From positions 62,001-126,000 of the forward strand of contig NZ_QQKA01000003.1 in NCBI RefSeq assembly GCF_003493605.1: a DNA stretch of 64,000 nucleotides, in the 5' to 3' direction. Shown piece by piece: positions 31,517-42,320 of this stretch. This DNA is from Haemophilus haemolyticus. Its GTDB lineage: Bacteria > Pseudomonadota > Gammaproteobacteria > Enterobacterales > Pasteurellaceae. The notes beneath the pieces are model-generated. The model ran no database searches and was not told where the DNA came from. It saw only the letters and a list, made by a program, of their open reading frames with translations. How positions within the stretch are numbered: position 1 is the stretch's first letter; the number at the start of each line of letters is the position of its first letter. The translations under genes were made by a program, and so were the position numbers.

Positions 31517-32251
31517 ATGCAAGTGATTAACCCAAATTGGAGCGTTCCAAAGAACATTCATGCCTTTACCACTACTCGTGAAGGGGGCGTAAGCTTGACG
31601 CCTTATTTTAGTTTTAACTTAGGCGATCATGTCGGTGATAACAAAAGTGCGGTAAAAACTAACCGCACTTTATTAGTAGAAAAATTTGGTTTGCCACAAA
31701 CACCTATATTTCTAACGCAAACACACAGTACTCGAGTGATTCAATTACCTTATTCAGGACAAAATCTTGAAGCGGATGCAGTTTATACAAATGTTCCTCA
31801 TCAAGTTTGTGCTATTATGACTGCAGACTGTTTGCCGGTTCTATTCACCACAACATCTGGCAATGAAGTAGCTGCAGCACATGCTGGCTGGCGTGGTTTA
31901 TGTGATGGCGTATTGGAAGAAACTGTCAAATGCTTTCAGGCCAAACCTGAAGATATTATCGCGTGGTTTGGCCCTGCAATAGGTCCAAAAGCCTTTCAAG
32001 TTGGTATTGATGTTGTAGAAAAGTTTGTTGCAGTAGATGAAAAAGCCAAACTCGCCTTTCAACCTGATGCAATAGGAGAAGGTAAATATCTAGGTAATCT
32101 TTATCAAATCGCGACTCAGCGATTAAACAATCTAGGCATTACGCAAATTTATGGTGGAAATCACTGTACATTCAATGAAAAAGAATTGTTCTTTTCTTAT
32201 CGCCGTGACAACCAAACAGGCCGAATGGCAAGTGTCATTTGGTTTGAATAA
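31517..32251 (+). CDS. pgeF: Peptidoglycan editing factor PgeF (YfiH, polyphenol-oxidase fold)
   Basis: Member of the YfiH/DUF152 family; in E. coli PgeF removes wrongly incorporated L-Ser-containing muropeptide precursors. The 244-residue protein has the zinc/copper-binding His and Cys set: TQTHS, TADCLPVLF and AAHAGWRG, with the later NHCTF. It starts one base after rluD, as in E. coli. Two inward-facing uptake signals lie inside its coding region. Confidence 0.92.
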   Translation: MQVINPNWSVPKNIHAFTTTREGGVSLTPYFSFNLGDHVGDNKSAVKTNRTLLVEKFGLPQTPIFLTQTHSTRVIQLPYSGQNLEADAVYTNVPHQVCAIMTADCLPVLFTTTSGNEVAAAHAGWRGLCDGVLEETVKCFQAKPEDIIAWFGPAIGPKAFQVGIDVVEKFVAVDEKAKLAFQPDAIGEGKYLGNLYQIATQRLNNLGITQIYGGNHCTFNEKELFFSYRRDNQTGRMASVIWFE

Positions 32252-32256
32252 ATAGT

Positions 32257-32283
32257 CTAAAAGCGCATAAAATGCGCTTTTAG
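32257..32283. terminator. Bidirectional terminator between pgeF and mnmA
   Basis: CTAAAAGCGCAT pairs with ATGCGCTTTTAG around AAA, a perfect 12-bp stem between convergent genes. Confidence 0.9.
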
Positions 32284-32293
32284 TATCTTTGTT

Positions 32294-33445
32294 TTATATT
32301 CTTTCTTCGATAATACCACCGCCCAAACAAACTTCACCAAGGTAAAATACGGCAGATTGCCCTGGGGTTACTGCTGATTGAGGTTCATCAAAAATAACTC
32401 GAATGGTTTCATCCTCAATTGGTTCAATCACACAAGGAATATCTTGTTGGCGATAACGCGTTTTCACCGTGCAACGTAATAACTCTCGAATAGGTTCGCG
32501 ATCAACCCAATGTAATTGGCTAGCAATCAAACCTTTTGAAAATAAACGAGGATGATCGTGCCCCTGAGCGACAATAAGTTCATTATTTTCCACATCCTTA
32601 TCTACCACATACCAAGCCTCATCACCCGCATTTTTTAAACCACCAATGCCTAATCCTTTACGCTGTCCCAACGTGTGATACATCAAGCCATCATGGCGAC
32701 CAATAATTTCACCATCAACAGTACGAATATCACCAGGTTGAGCAGGTAAGTAACGCGCTAAGAAATCCTTAAATTTACGCTCACCAATAAAACAAATACC
32801 GGTAGAATCTTTTTTCTTCGCCGTAATTAAGCCAAGATCTTCAGCAATAGCGCGAACAATGGGCTTCTCAATTTCACCGACGGGGAATAAACTTTGCCCC
32901 ACTTGTTTATGGCTTAAGGTATAAAGAAAATAACTTTGATCTTTATTAGCGTCTAGACCACGTAATAATTTTGCATTTTCATCATCACCAGCTCTACGTA
33001 CATAATGCCCTGTTGCAATGTAATGGGCGCCAAGATCTTCAGCTGCATATTCTAAAAATGCTTTAAATTTAATTTCTTTATTACACAAAATATCAGGGTT
33101 CGGCGTGCGCCCTGCTTTATATTCAGTCAGAAAATGCTCAAAGACATTATCCCAGTATTCTGCTGCAAAATTAATTTTATGTAGTTTGATACCCAATTTA
33201 TCACATACTGCTTGAGCATCTGCAAGATCAGCTGCTGCAGTGCAGTAATCCGTATCATCATCTTCTTCCCAGTTTTTCATAAACAGGCCTTCCACCTGAT
33301 AGCCTTGCTGTTGAAGAATAAAAGCTGACACAGAAGAATCCACTCCGCCAGACATACCACAAATCACTTTTTTTGTCGCATTTCTCGCAAGCTGTTCTTG
33401 CGTCAGTTGAGGAAAGTGTTGATTATAAGTATTTGAAATTAACAT
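32294..33445 (-). CDS. mnmA: tRNA-specific 2-thiouridylase
   Basis: MnmA puts sulfur on the wobble uridine of Lys, Glu and Gln tRNAs. I start it at the ATG at 33445 ([14 protein letters not shown]), which has GGGAG seven bases ahead and gives 383 residues; the frame is open 35 codons further through a terminator-like hairpin. The PP-loop is [12 protein letters not shown]; catalytic cysteines lie in [12 protein letters not shown] and STGICFIGE. It works with MnmE, also in the window, on the same nucleotide. Confidence 0.96.
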   Translation of the reverse strand: MLISNTYNQHFPQLTQEQLARNATKKVICGMSGGVDSSVSAFILQQQGYQVEGLFMKNWEEDDDTDYCTAAADLADAQAVCDKLGIKLHKINFAAEYWDNVFEHFLTEYKAGRTPNPDILCNKEIKFKAFLEYAAEDLGAHYIATGHYVRRAGDDENAKLLRGLDANKDQSYFLYTLSHKQVGQSLFPVGEIEKPIVRAIAEDLGLITAKKKDSTGICFIGERKFKDFLARYLPAQPGDIRTVDGEIIGRHDGLMYHTLGQRKGLGIGGLKNAGDEAWYVVDKDVENNELIVAQGHDHPRLFSKGLIASQLHWVDREPIRELLRCTVKTRYRQQDIPCVIEPIEDETIRVIFDEPQSAVTPGQSAVFYLGEVCLGGGIIEERI

Positions 33446-33497
33446 AGTTCTCCCGTAACTTCGGTTAAGGCGAAGCACATTGGTCATTGAATGAGAA

Positions 33498-33520
33498 AAC
33501 GGCAAAATAATTTTGCCGTT
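33498..33520 (-). terminator. Possible terminator between nqrM and mnmA
   Basis: AACGGCAAAA (33498-33507) pairs with TTTTGCCGTT (33511-33520). The minus-strand tail TTTTCTC is weak, so this may be leaky. Confidence 0.6.
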
Positions 33521-33561
33521 AATTTTATTTTGCACATAAAGTGCGGTCATTTTTGAGCAAG

Positions 33562-33822
33562 TTATTTCACTTCATAAAATTGCGAATCATCATCTTTTTT
33601 CGCGAATTTTTGCTCATATTCAGCTTTCGCTTGTTCATCGCCCGCATCTAATTTTGATTGCAGCGTGTCGCAAGGTTTATCACAATCGCAAGCTTTGGCA
33701 ATACCAAGGGTAGATAAACCACCACAACTGCCTTTTAAACTTTGTTTTTTGATAATAAATCCGATAGACATCAACAATATAATTGCGACGAAAGCGATTA
33801 AAGTAAAAAATAAAGTTTGCAT
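33562..33822 (-). CDS. nqrM: Na+-NQR maturation protein NqrM (DUF539)
   Basis: An 86-residue protein with one N-terminal membrane helix ([20 protein letters not shown]) and a cluster of four cysteines at about 33, 45, 47 and 51 (SCGG...ACDCDKPC). NqrM is required to build active Na+-NQR, probably for delivering iron to the membrane iron centre between NqrD and NqrE. It follows apbE by two bases at the end of the nqr operon. Confidence 0.9.
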   Translation of the reverse strand: MQTLFFTLIAFVAIILLMSIGFIIKKQSLKGSCGGLSTLGIAKACDCDKPCDTLQSKLDAGDEQAKAEYEQKFAKKDDDSQFYEVK

Positions 33823-33824
33823 AA

Positions 33825-34865
33825 CTATTCTTTTGTTTCTGTTAATTTTTTGAAAGCAGAGGATGATTTTGTGACAAAACCATTATCTGTTTTAATGATT
33901 AAGTAAACAGCAAGATTATTTTTCTCTGCCACTTCTAACGCCTTGTCTTCACCCAGCACAAATAACCCTGTTGATAAGCCATCTGCAGTCATTGAGGTTG
34001 GTGCAAGTACCGTAATTGAAGCTAAATGATGCTGAATTGGATAACCTGTTTTCGGATCAATTTCATGAGCAAAGCGTTTACCATTTTCTTCAAAGTAAAT
34101 ACGATAATCGCCAGAACTTGCCATTCCCATATTGTCTAATCCAATGACAGCCTCAACCGCTCGTTCACCTGTTGTAGTTGGTTTTTCAATTGCGATCTGC
34201 CAAGGTTTGCCTTCAATATTTTTTCCTTTCGCACGAATTTCACCGCCGATTTCAACCATGTAATTCTGAGCATTTAGTTGTTCTAATTTTTCAGCAACCT
34301 GATCAACGCCAAAACCTTTAGCAATCGAAGACAAATCAACATAAACTTGAGGAAGTGCTTTGCTTAATGTCGGTTTTGCACCACTCATATCGAGGGCAAT
34401 TTTATCAATACCAACCCAAGCTTGGCGTTCAGCTAATTGTTCTGGTGTAGGTTGTTTTTCTGGACGTTTTTCAGGGCCAAATCCCCATAAATTCACAACT
34501 GGGCCAACAGTTACATCCAATGCACCTTCAGTCACTTTATTTAAACGAATCGCTTCGGCCAATACTTTGGCAAAATCTGCTGAAATCTCAATCGGTGTAT
34601 TCACTTGGGTATTTTGATTGAAACGGCTCAGTTCCGAATCTTTTTTGTAAGTGGACATTTTAGCGTTCACATCTTTTAAGATAGCTTCAATTTCTTCATG
34701 CGTCTTTTCAGATGTTGCTTTCATCGATCCTTCATCAAGGTATTTAACATGATAAGTTGTTCCCATTGTTTTACCACTTAATGAGATAACTTTTGTTTCT
34801 TTTTGACAGGCTGCAAGACTTAATACCATTGCCACAGCCATAATACCACTTATTAATTTTTTCAT
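33825..34865 (-). CDS. apbE: FAD:protein FMN transferase (lipoprotein)
   Basis: ApbE attaches FMN covalently to threonines of NqrB and NqrC. The 346-residue protein has a signal peptide with lipobox LSLAAC (Cys about 20), then the ApbE domain with GKTMGTTYHVKY, DVTVGPVVNLWGFG and SIAKGFGVDQVAE, and a C-terminal metal-site region (SMTADGLSTGLFVLG). Lying between nqrF and nqrM, it fits the maturation role exactly. Confidence 0.95.
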   Translation of the reverse strand: MKKLISGIMAVAMVLSLAACQKETKVISLSGKTMGTTYHVKYLDEGSMKATSEKTHEEIEAILKDVNAKMSTYKKDSELSRFNQNTQVNTPIEISADFAKVLAEAIRLNKVTEGALDVTVGPVVNLWGFGPEKRPEKQPTPEQLAERQAWVGIDKIALDMSGAKPTLSKALPQVYVDLSSIAKGFGVDQVAEKLEQLNAQNYMVEIGGEIRAKGKNIEGKPWQIAIEKPTTTGERAVEAVIGLDNMGMASSGDYRIYFEENGKRFAHEIDPKTGYPIQHHLASITVLAPTSMTADGLSTGLFVLGEDKALEVAEKNNLAVYLIIKTDNGFVTKSSSAFKKLTETKE

Positions 34866-34950
34866 CTGGATTTCCTACATCTGTGAATTACTGGCAAATT
34901 CAACAAAACTTACCTGTAATCATAGAAAATTTTCTAAAAACACCTTAAAT

Positions 34951-34983
34951 TTTGACCGCACTTCATCACAAAGTGCGGTCAGT
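34951..34983 (-). terminator. Inverted uptake-signal pair after nqrF
   Basis: ACCGCACTT (34955-34963) faces AAGTGCGGT (34971-34979), forming a 9-bp stem with flanking TTTGA/TCAGTTTTT. It is likely a partial terminator between nqrF and apbE. Confidence 0.65.
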
Positions 34984-35009
34984 TTTTATGATGAATTGAT
35001 TAACTAAAA

Positions 35010-36245
35010 TCAGCCACCAAAGTCATCTAATAGAATGTTTTCATCTTCAACACCAAGGTCTTTCAACATTTTGATTACCGCAGCGTTCATCACCGGAGGT
35101 CCACACATATAGTATTCACAATCTTCTGGTGCTTCATGATTTTTCAAGTAGTTTTCATAAAGTACATTGTGAATAAAGCCTGTATAGCCAGTCCAATTAT
35201 CTTCAGGCAATGCGTCCGATAATGCAACATGCCATACAAAGTTTGGATTTTCAGCTTGTAATTGGTCAAAGTCTTCTTGATAGAAAATTTCACGTTTAGA
35301 ACGTGCACCATACCAGAATGACATTTTACGTTTAGAATGAAGACGTTTTAATTGGTCAAAAATATGAGAACGCATTGGAGCCATACCAGCACCACCACCG
35401 ATAAATACCATTTCTGCATCGGTTTCTTTCGCAAAGAATTCACCAAATGGACCAGAAATAGTAACTTTGTCACCTGCTTTTAATGACCAAATGTATGAAG
35501 ACATTTGACCTGGAGGCGCATCAGGTTGGCGTGGTGGAGGTGTTGCAATACGCACATTAAGCATAATGATGCCTTTCTCTTCAGGATACGAAGCCATTGA
35601 GTATGCACGAATAATATGTTCATCCACTTTAGAGACATAACGCCATAAGTCGTATTTATCCCAGTCTTCGTGGTATTCTTCAGGAATATCAAAATCTTTA
35701 TAGTTTACCACATGTGGATCAGCTTCGATTTGAATATAACCACCCGCGCGGAATGGAACTTCTTCACCTTCAGGAATAGCTAATTTAAGCTCTTTAATAA
35801 AGGTTGCTTTGTTATCGTTAGAAATAACAGTACATTCCCATTTTTTCACGCCGAAGATTTCTTCTGGAAGTTCAACTTCCATATTACCTTTCACGTTAAC
35901 TTGACAAGCTAGACGATAACCTTCTTTTGCTTCACGTTTGTTAATGTGAGAAAGTTCGGTTGGAAGAATTTCTCCGCCACCATTTTTCACTTTAACAATA
36001 CATTGACCACAAGAGCCACCGCCGCCGCAAGCAGAAGACACAAAAATACCTTTACTTGCTAAAGCACCTAATAATTTGCCACCTGCAGGTAATGTGATCG
36101 CTTTTTCAGGATCGTCATTGATGCCTATAGTAATATCACCAGAATCGACTAATTTTGATTTCGCAAATAAGATGATTGCCACTAACACTAATACAATAAC
36201 CGTGAATGCGGCAATACCGAGTGCAAGAATTACTGAATCGCTCAT
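35010..36245 (-). CDS. nqrF: Na+-translocating NADH:quinone reductase subunit F
   Basis: Electron-input subunit: oxidises NADH with FAD and passes electrons to a 2Fe-2S cluster. The 411-residue protein has an N-terminal membrane anchor ([20 protein letters not shown]), a ferredoxin domain with [10 protein letters not shown] near residue 70 and a later cysteine (RLACQV), then FAD- and NADH-binding domains ([18 protein letters not shown]). Twelve bases after nqrE. Confidence 0.97.
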   Translation of the reverse strand: MSDSVILALGIAAFTVIVLVLVAIILFAKSKLVDSGDITIGINDDPEKAITLPAGGKLLGALASKGIFVSSACGGGGSCGQCIVKVKNGGGEILPTELSHINKREAKEGYRLACQVNVKGNMEVELPEEIFGVKKWECTVISNDNKATFIKELKLAIPEGEEVPFRAGGYIQIEADPHVVNYKDFDIPEEYHEDWDKYDLWRYVSKVDEHIIRAYSMASYPEEKGIIMLNVRIATPPPRQPDAPPGQMSSYIWSLKAGDKVTISGPFGEFFAKETDAEMVFIGGGAGMAPMRSHIFDQLKRLHSKRKMSFWYGARSKREIFYQEDFDQLQAENPNFVWHVALSDALPEDNWTGYTGFIHNVLYENYLKNHEAPEDCEYYMCGPPVMNAAVIKMLKDLGVEDENILLDDFGG

Positions 36246-36257
36246 TGATTACACTCC

Positions 36258-36854
36258 TTATAATTGAATACCAGAGAAAGACATAAAGCCTAACGCCATT
36301 AAACCAACAGAGATAAAGGTAATACCTAAACCTTTTAATCCTGCAGGAATATCCGCATATTTCATTTTCTCAGTTAAGCCAGCAAGCGCAACAATCGCTA
36401 ACATCCAACCTAAACCTGAGCCAAAACCGTACACGATAGATTCAGGGAAATTGTAATCACGTTGAACCATGAAAGATACCCCACCAAAAATCGCACAGTT
36501 TACTGCAATTAACGGTAAGAAAATCCCTAATGCATTATAAAGAGATGGCATAAATTTATCTAATACCATTTCAAGAATTTGCACTAAACCAGCAATAACC
36601 CCAATGAAAGTAATGAAGTTCAAGAATGATAAATCTACACCTTCAATTAAAGCATTTTCTTTTAATACATTTGCATAAATTAATTGGTTTACTGGCACTG
36701 CGATCCCAAGAACGAAAGTTACCGCAATACCAAGACCAAACGCAGTTGATACCTTTTTAGATACCGCTAAGAAAGTACACATTCCTAAGAAGAAGGAAAG
36801 TGCCATATTTTCAATGAAGACTGCCTTAACGAATAGGCTAATATAATGTTCCAT
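36258..36854 (-). CDS. nqrE: Na+-NQR subunit E
   Basis: Integral membrane subunit with six predicted helices, 198 residues, homologous to RnfA. With NqrD it holds the membrane iron centre; the relevant conserved cysteine is in the [11 protein letters not shown] segment near residue 25 and another in AVNCAIFGG near 120. Three bases after nqrD. Confidence 0.96.
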   Translation of the reverse strand: MEHYISLFVKAVFIENMALSFFLGMCTFLAVSKKVSTAFGLGIAVTFVLGIAVPVNQLIYANVLKENALIEGVDLSFLNFITFIGVIAGLVQILEMVLDKFMPSLYNALGIFLPLIAVNCAIFGGVSFMVQRDYNFPESIVYGFGSGLGWMLAIVALAGLTEKMKYADIPAGLKGLGITFISVGLMALGFMSFSGIQL

Positions 36855-36857
36855 TGA

Positions 36858-37484
36858 TTACTTCTCCTGTTGCTCTGGTTTCCAAGTTCTTAATCCCCAG
36901 ATAACAAATCCGATGATAAAGAATGCACTTGGTGCAAGTAGGAATAAACCATTTGCTTGGTACCAACCACCATTCTGAATGGTTTCAAAAATAGTCATAC
37001 CAAATAATTTACCTGAACCGATAAGTTCACGGAAAAATGCTACGATAATTAACATCGCACCATAACCTAAACCATTACCGATACCATCTACAAAACTTTC
37101 AACGGGAGGTGACTTCATCGCAAATGCTTCAGCACGTCCCATTACGATACAGTTAGTAATAATCAAACCAACGAATACCGAAAGTTGTTTAGATAAACCA
37201 TAAGCGTAGGCTTTTAATATTTGGTCAACAACGATTACAAGTGATGCAATAATTGCAAGTTGCACAATAATACGAATACTGTTTGGAATGTAGTTGCGAA
37301 TCAGAGAAACAAAGAAACTTGATAACCCAGTTACCAAACTCACTGCAATCGCCATTACAACAGCAGTTTCTAATTTTGTTGTTACCGCCAATGCAGAACA
37401 AATACCCAAGATTTGTAATGCAATTGGGTTGTTCTTAACAACCGGAGCTAACAACAGATCTTTATAATTTGCTTTTTCAGACAT
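36858..37484 (-). CDS. nqrD: Na+-NQR subunit D
   Basis: Integral membrane partner of NqrE, 208 residues with six predicted helices, homologous to RnfE. Conserved cysteines are at [12 protein letters not shown] near residue 29 and [14 protein letters not shown] near 112. It overlaps nqrC by one base. Confidence 0.96.
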   Translation of the reverse strand: MSEKANYKDLLLAPVVKNNPIALQILGICSALAVTTKLETAVVMAIAVSLVTGLSSFFVSLIRNYIPNSIRIIVQLAIIASLVIVVDQILKAYAYGLSKQLSVFVGLIITNCIVMGRAEAFAMKSPPVESFVDGIGNGLGYGAMLIIVAFFRELIGSGKLFGMTIFETIQNGGWYQANGLFLLAPSAFFIIGFVIWGLRTWKPEQQEK

Positions 37485-38218
37485 TAGTTTGCTCCCGCAT
37501 GAAGTTTTTCAAGATATGGACCAAAACCGTTCGCACTAAACCAATAATCAAATGTACCTTGTACACCATTACCAGTTAAAGTCGCGCCTGATAAACCATC
37601 AATACTATGCTCATCTTGTGGAGCTTGCCCTTTCACGATGTGAATTGCAGGTTGATGTTGTTCATCAAACAATTTTTTACCTTTAAATAAACTTGCCCAG
37701 TTTGGATTTTCAATCTCACCACCCAACCCTGGCGTTTCACCATGTTGGTAGTAAGTGATTCCATTGATCGTATTACCATCTGGTTGAACAGATACTAGAC
37801 CATACATCACTGACCACAAGCCAGTTCCATAAATTGGTAAAATAACTTGTTGAGTTTTACCTTGTTCATCTTTTACAAGATAAACTTCTGTCGTTTTGCT
37901 ACGAGAACGAATACGTGCTTTATCCGCATCAGCAGGAATTGCTTGTTGGCTATCGTCTGCTTGTTGTGTGTATTCACCCGTTGCTAAATCAACGAAACGA
38001 GGCTCGATAAATTTTGCATAAGTTTCTTTTACATTAGTATTTTCTTGTAAAAGACCAGCTACATTTAAGATATTTTTTTGTTTATCGAGTAACTTTTGTT
38101 CTTCTTGTGCAGGCTTTAACATTACTGCGGAACCAGCAACAATAATGGAACAAACTAAACTCAGTAGCAATACGACAAGAATTGTGCCGCCTACGCTGTC
38201 TTTATTAAACTTAGCCAT
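37484..38218 (-). CDS. nqrC: Na+-NQR subunit C
   Basis: Periplasmic, membrane-anchored subunit with covalent FMN. The 244-residue protein has an N-terminal helix ([24 protein letters not shown]) and the FMN attachment motif [10 protein letters not shown] near residue 222, where the Thr is modified by ApbE. It overlaps nqrB by eight bases. Confidence 0.97.
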   Translation of the reverse strand: MAKFNKDSVGGTILVVLLLSLVCSIIVAGSAVMLKPAQEEQKLLDKQKNILNVAGLLQENTNVKETYAKFIEPRFVDLATGEYTQQADDSQQAIPADADKARIRSRSKTTEVYLVKDEQGKTQQVILPIYGTGLWSVMYGLVSVQPDGNTINGITYYQHGETPGLGGEIENPNWASLFKGKKLFDEQHQPAIHIVKGQAPQDEHSIDGLSGATLTGNGVQGTFDYWFSANGFGPYLEKLHAGAN

Positions 38219-39446
38219 TTGTTCTTGCTCTCCGACGTTTGATATTTGCTTGAACTACGATGTAGTCGAAAATCGGTGCAAATAAGTTTGCAAATAAAAT
38301 CGCTAACATCACGCCTTCCGGATAAGCTGGGTTTACAGTACGAATTAATACAGCCATTACACCAATTAATGTACCGTACCACCACTTACCTGCATTGGTA
38401 AAGGATGCTGAAACAGGGTCTGTTGCCATAAATACCATACCTAATGCAAATCCACCTAAAACAAGGTGCCAATGCCAAGGCATTGAGAACATTGGGTTAG
38501 TATCAGAACCAACTAAATTGAATAGCGTTGAAGTTGCAATCATACCAATCATCACACCAGCAATGATGCGCCATGCTGCAATACGAGTGAATACAATCAC
38601 TGCACCACCAATTAAAATTGCAAGCGTAGAAACTTCACCCATTGAACCAGGTAAGTTACCCACAAAAGCATCCATCCAAGTGATTGGGGTACCAGTTACT
38701 GTATGTTGTAATGCTCCCTGACCACCTTGTGACCATTGTGAAAGTGCGGTTGCGCCAGAGAAACCATCAGCGGCAGTCCAAACAGTATCACCTGAAATTT
38801 GAGCTGGATAGGCGAAGAACAAGAAAGCTCGGCCTGCAAGTGCAGGGTTCATGAAGTTACGACCTACGCCACCAAAAATTTCTTTTGCAACAACGATACC
38901 AAAAGTAATACCTAATGCGGCTTGCCATAATGGCAATGTTGGTGGAACGATCAACGCAAATAAAATGGTTGAAACGAACATCCCTTCATTTACTTCATGG
39001 CCACGCACAACTGAGAACAATAATTCCCAAATTGTACAAACGGTGAACACCACTAAGTAAATTGGTAAAAAGAAAATTGCACCCAGCGCCATTTTTGAGC
39101 CCCAAGTTGCATTGGCAGTTAAATCTAAACCTAATGAACTTGCAAGTGCATAGTGCCAATCATTAGCAATTAGTTGATCTAAATTGCCTAATTGATTTAA
39201 GGCAGGAATCGCTTGGTTACCCACATTGTACATCCCGTAGAAAATCGCAGGGAACAACGCAAGGAAAACCGTAATCATCATACGTTTTGAGTCTAACGCA
39301 TCACGAACGTGAGTGTTTTTGTGCGTTACTGTACCTGGTGTATAAAGCAAGGTATAAATCGATTCAAAGATCGGATAAAGCTTGCTGTATTTACCACCTG
39401 GTAAAAACGCGGGTTCCATTTTTTCAAAAAGATTTTTCAAACCCAT
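38211..39446 (-). CDS. nqrB: Na+-NQR subunit B
   Basis: Main membrane subunit and likely sodium channel, 411 residues with about ten helices. The covalent FMN site is visible as [10 protein letters not shown] near residue 235. It also carries riboflavin in characterised enzymes. Two bases after nqrA. Confidence 0.97.
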   Translation of the reverse strand: MGLKNLFEKMEPAFLPGGKYSKLYPIFESIYTLLYTPGTVTHKNTHVRDALDSKRMMITVFLALFPAIFYGMYNVGNQAIPALNQLGNLDQLIANDWHYALASSLGLDLTANATWGSKMALGAIFFLPIYLVVFTVCTIWELLFSVVRGHEVNEGMFVSTILFALIVPPTLPLWQAALGITFGIVVAKEIFGGVGRNFMNPALAGRAFLFFAYPAQISGDTVWTAADGFSGATALSQWSQGGQGALQHTVTGTPITWMDAFVGNLPGSMGEVSTLAILIGGAVIVFTRIAAWRIIAGVMIGMIATSTLFNLVGSDTNPMFSMPWHWHLVLGGFALGMVFMATDPVSASFTNAGKWWYGTLIGVMAVLIRTVNPAYPEGVMLAILFANLFAPIFDYIVVQANIKRRRARTNG

Positions 39447-39448
39447 TT

Positions 39449-40792
39449 TTAACCTTCCTTATCAATCTTATCTAATACTTGACGCAAGATTGAACCGTAT
39501 TCATATTTGCCTGGGCAAACGAAAGAGCATAATGCTAAGTCTTCTTCGTCTAATTCAAGACAACCTAACGCTTGCGCGCCATCGGTATCACCCACGATTA
39601 AATCACGTAATAATAATGTCGGTAAAATATCCAACGGCATAACACGCTCATAGCTACCAATTGGAACCATTGCACGCTCACCACCGTTTTCAGCCGTAGT
39701 GAAGTTGAATAATTTCTTACCGAAGTGACCTAACACTGTACGAGTAATTGAATATTTATTAGATTGCGGTGTAATCCAGCCAAGGAATTCTTTCTCATTA
39801 CCTTCAGCGATTACCGATACTTGCAATGCATAACGACTTAAATAGTCATGAGCACCTTTTGCAGTTTGTCCACAAAGCACTGAACCTGAAATTACGCGAT
39901 TTTCACCCGCACTTAATTCATTTTGGGTTAATTGAGAGAGATTAGCACCAATTACAGTGCGAATTAAACGAGGTTCTTTCACTTGCGGACCAGCAAGAGA
40001 AATAACGCGTTCAACATAAAGTTCACCTGTTGTAAATAATTTACCCACTGCGATCACATCTTGATAATTGATGTGCCATACAGTTTTATTTACACCAACA
40101 GGATCAATAAAATGAATATGAGTACCAACAAGTCCTGCTGGGTGAACGCCACCGAAATCATGAATCTGTAAATTTTCAAGATCAACAGTTGGGATATTGG
40201 TATCACCTGCTTTACACAAGTGTAACGGTTTTGAAGGGAATAAACGACTTAATACCGTTAAACCATTTGTGAAATCTTGCCAAAATTCTTTTAGCACAAT
40301 TGCAGGATCTGCGGCTAATGGATTGGTATCCATTGCATTCACGAAAATTGAGGCTGGTTCACTATCAATCGCTGGCACTTTGCTAAATGGACGAGTACGT
40401 AATGCAGTCCATAAACCTGATTCAACAAGGTTTTGTTTTACTTGTTCAGAAGAAAGCGTATTCAATTGTTCTGCGCTATATTTTGCGAAAGTGATTTGCT
40501 CATCCCCTTCCACATTAATTACGACAGATTGTAACACACGTTTCTCACCACGATTGATTACAGTGATAGTACCACTTGCAGGGGCTGTAAAAATCACACC
40601 TGGATTTTTCTTGTCTTCAAAAAGCACTTGGCCTTTCTTTACAACATTGCCTTCGCGCACCTTCATCGAAGGACGCATCCCCACATACTCCTCACCTAGA
40701 ATCGCAACTTGATTCACAACATTTCCGTTGTGGATTACTTGTGCCGGTTTTCCTGCAATAGGAAGATCCAAGCCTTTTTTAATTGTAATCAT
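39449..40792 (-). CDS. nqrA: Na+-NQR subunit A
   Basis: Cytoplasmic ubiquinone-associated subunit and first gene of the nqr operon. I start it at the ATG at 40792 ([16 protein letters not shown]), giving the standard 447 residues; a TTG seven codons upstream keeps the frame open. The sequence contains [23 protein letters not shown] and the later [16 protein letters not shown]. The 270-base gap upstream (to bolA) must hold the operon promoter, which I could not place with confidence. Confidence 0.96.
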   Translation of the reverse strand: MITIKKGLDLPIAGKPAQVIHNGNVVNQVAILGEEYVGMRPSMKVREGNVVKKGQVLFEDKKNPGVIFTAPASGTITVINRGEKRVLQSVVINVEGDEQITFAKYSAEQLNTLSSEQVKQNLVESGLWTALRTRPFSKVPAIDSEPASIFVNAMDTNPLAADPAIVLKEFWQDFTNGLTVLSRLFPSKPLHLCKAGDTNIPTVDLENLQIHDFGGVHPAGLVGTHIHFIDPVGVNKTVWHINYQDVIAVGKLFTTGELYVERVISLAGPQVKEPRLIRTVIGANLSQLTQNELSAGENRVISGSVLCGQTAKGAHDYLSRYALQVSVIAEGNEKEFLGWITPQSNKYSITRTVLGHFGKKLFNFTTAENGGERAMVPIGSYERVMPLDILPTLLLRDLIVGDTDGAQALGCLELDEEDLALCSFVCPGKYEYGSILRQVLDKIDKEG

Positions 40793-41084
40793 ACTGTTTG
40801 CACTACTTTTCAAGGTTAAAAATACGATTGCAAATAAGCTAACTTAAATGCAATCTCGTGTTTGAGCGTGACAAAATACTTCAAAGAAAGCATAAATATC
40901 ACAAAAATAAAAAACTCAAATCGGTTAATTTCACGATAAACATCCCTATCGAGAAATTGAATTTGGATAAAATTAAACGCCTTATTCTAGCGAAAATCTG
41001 TTTTTTTCGCTACTTAAATGCCTACTTTTTTGTAAAAACCTTTTGCGATATATCAAAAAAATGTTACATCTTCATAACATAAAA

Positions 41085-41396
41085 TTAATGACCGATCCCT
41101 GCACACCTAGTTGAGGCGGGAATTTTCTCATTTAGCTCGCCCCATTCCTCTGCAGTAAACAAGTGCAACGCTAACGCATGAACACCGCTATTAAGCTCAT
41201 CTGCAAGCAATTGATAAACACGTTGATGGCGTTGAACTTTACGCATTCTTTCAAAAACATTACTCACAATCACACATTTAAAATGAGATTCCGCGCCACG
41301 ACCAGAACTATGTAAGTGGCTTTCATTTTCTACACTAAAAAAGTGCGGTTGAAATTCTAGTTGAATTTTTTGTTCGATAGTTTGTTGAACAGACAT
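41085..41396 (-). CDS. bolA: BolA family protein
   Basis: A 103-residue BolA-fold protein, starting MSVQQTIEQKIQLEF; another in-frame ATG lies one codon upstream and the GGAG at eight bases favours the second. The class-defining pieces are the HF/S...H...SHLHSSGRGAESHFKCVIVS core and RVYQLLADEL, with the conserved His of the metal-ligand helix (ALALHLFTAEEW). BolA proteins pair with monothiol glutaredoxins in iron-sulfur handling and affect morphology. It diverges from yajG. Confidence 0.92.
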   Translation of the reverse strand: MSVQQTIEQKIQLEFQPHFFSVENESHLHSSGRGAESHFKCVIVSNVFERMRKVQRHQRVYQLLADELNSGVHALALHLFTAEEWGELNEKIPASTRCAGIGH

Positions 41397-41488
41397 CATA
41401 AATCTCCACAAAATCACAATGAAACGCTATACATTAGCAATGAAGTTTGCAAGAATAACACAGTTTTAACTGGCTCATTGGGGAAATT

Positions 41489-42088
41489 ATGACATTATCA
41501 AACAAAATCAAAACATTATCAGCAGTAAGTATTGCAGCCGCTACGCTGTTCCTTGCTGGCTGCCAAGCACAATCAAATACATTAACGTTCACACCACCAG
41601 CACCGAATGCAACAATGAACATTAATCAAAATGCGATTGTGTATGTAACAACGAAAGATAGCCGCACAACGCAAGATATCGCGAGCTATACCAAGCGTGG
41701 AGAACTCATTAAATTAAATTCATCACCAAGTGTTACACAATTATTCCAACAAGTGATACAACAAAATCTTATTAGTAAAGGTTTCAGAATTGGGCAATCC
41801 AATGGATCAAATGCCTGGGTAACAGTGGATGTGCGTGAATTTGCTACGCAAGTAGAGCAAGGTAATCTTCGTTATAAACTTAATACAAAAATTCAAGCAA
41901 CTGTTTATGTTCAAGGCGCGAAAGGTTCATATAACAAAGCATTTAATGCTACTCGTTCACAAGAAGGCGCATTAAACGCAGATAATGACGAAATTCAGAA
42001 AGTTCTGTCTCAAACATTTAACGATATTGTGAATAACATTTACCAAGATCAAGAAGTATCCGCTGCGATTAACCAATATTCAAATTAA
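41489..42088 (+). CDS. yajG: YajG family lipoprotein
   Basis: A 199-residue predicted lipoprotein with signal peptide ending in the lipobox LAGC (Cys about 25). The mature part matches YajG by the pattern [17 protein letters not shown] and a C-terminal helix ([15 protein letters not shown]). In E. coli yajG also lies next to bolA (ampG-yajG-bolA), supporting the name. Function unknown. Confidence 0.85.
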   Translation: MTLSNKIKTLSAVSIAAATLFLAGCQAQSNTLTFTPPAPNATMNINQNAIVYVTTKDSRTTQDIASYTKRGELIKLNSSPSVTQLFQQVIQQNLISKGFRIGQSNGSNAWVTVDVREFATQVEQGNLRYKLNTKIQATVYVQGAKGSYNKAFNATRSQEGALNADNDEIQKVLSQTFNDIVNNIYQDQEVSAAINQYSN

Positions 42089-42320
42089 TCACATAGCTAA
42101 TTAGATATGCTCTTAAGTGAGGATGGTTAATATAACCTTCCTCATTTTTTATGATGCCATTTTATTCTACATACTACTTTTCACATAAAATAATCTAAAA
42201 CTAATTATCTGTTCAAAAAGAATAAAAATATTCATAAAACCAATTACATCAATTTATAGCATTCTTCATAAAAATTAGGCAAAATACGGAAAATTTTTGA
42301 GTTCAAAAAAGGATCAAATT

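Noticed and set aside
31645-31670. Terminator from the inverted uptake-signal pair in pgeF
   Set aside because: It lies inside an intact coding sequence early in the gene, so it is unlikely to terminate; the same holds for the pair in yaaA at 26483-26521.
41041-41060. Possible CRP-S site before bolA or the nqr operon (TTTTGCGATATATCAAAAAA)
   Set aside because: It has one good half-site, but the second half lacks ATCGCA at the proper spacing.
40858-41082. Small plus-strand reading frame in the nqrA-bolA gap
   Set aside because: Lysine- and asparagine-rich, biased to AT, no ribosome-binding site and no recognisable domain; it looks like a chance frame in AT-rich DNA.
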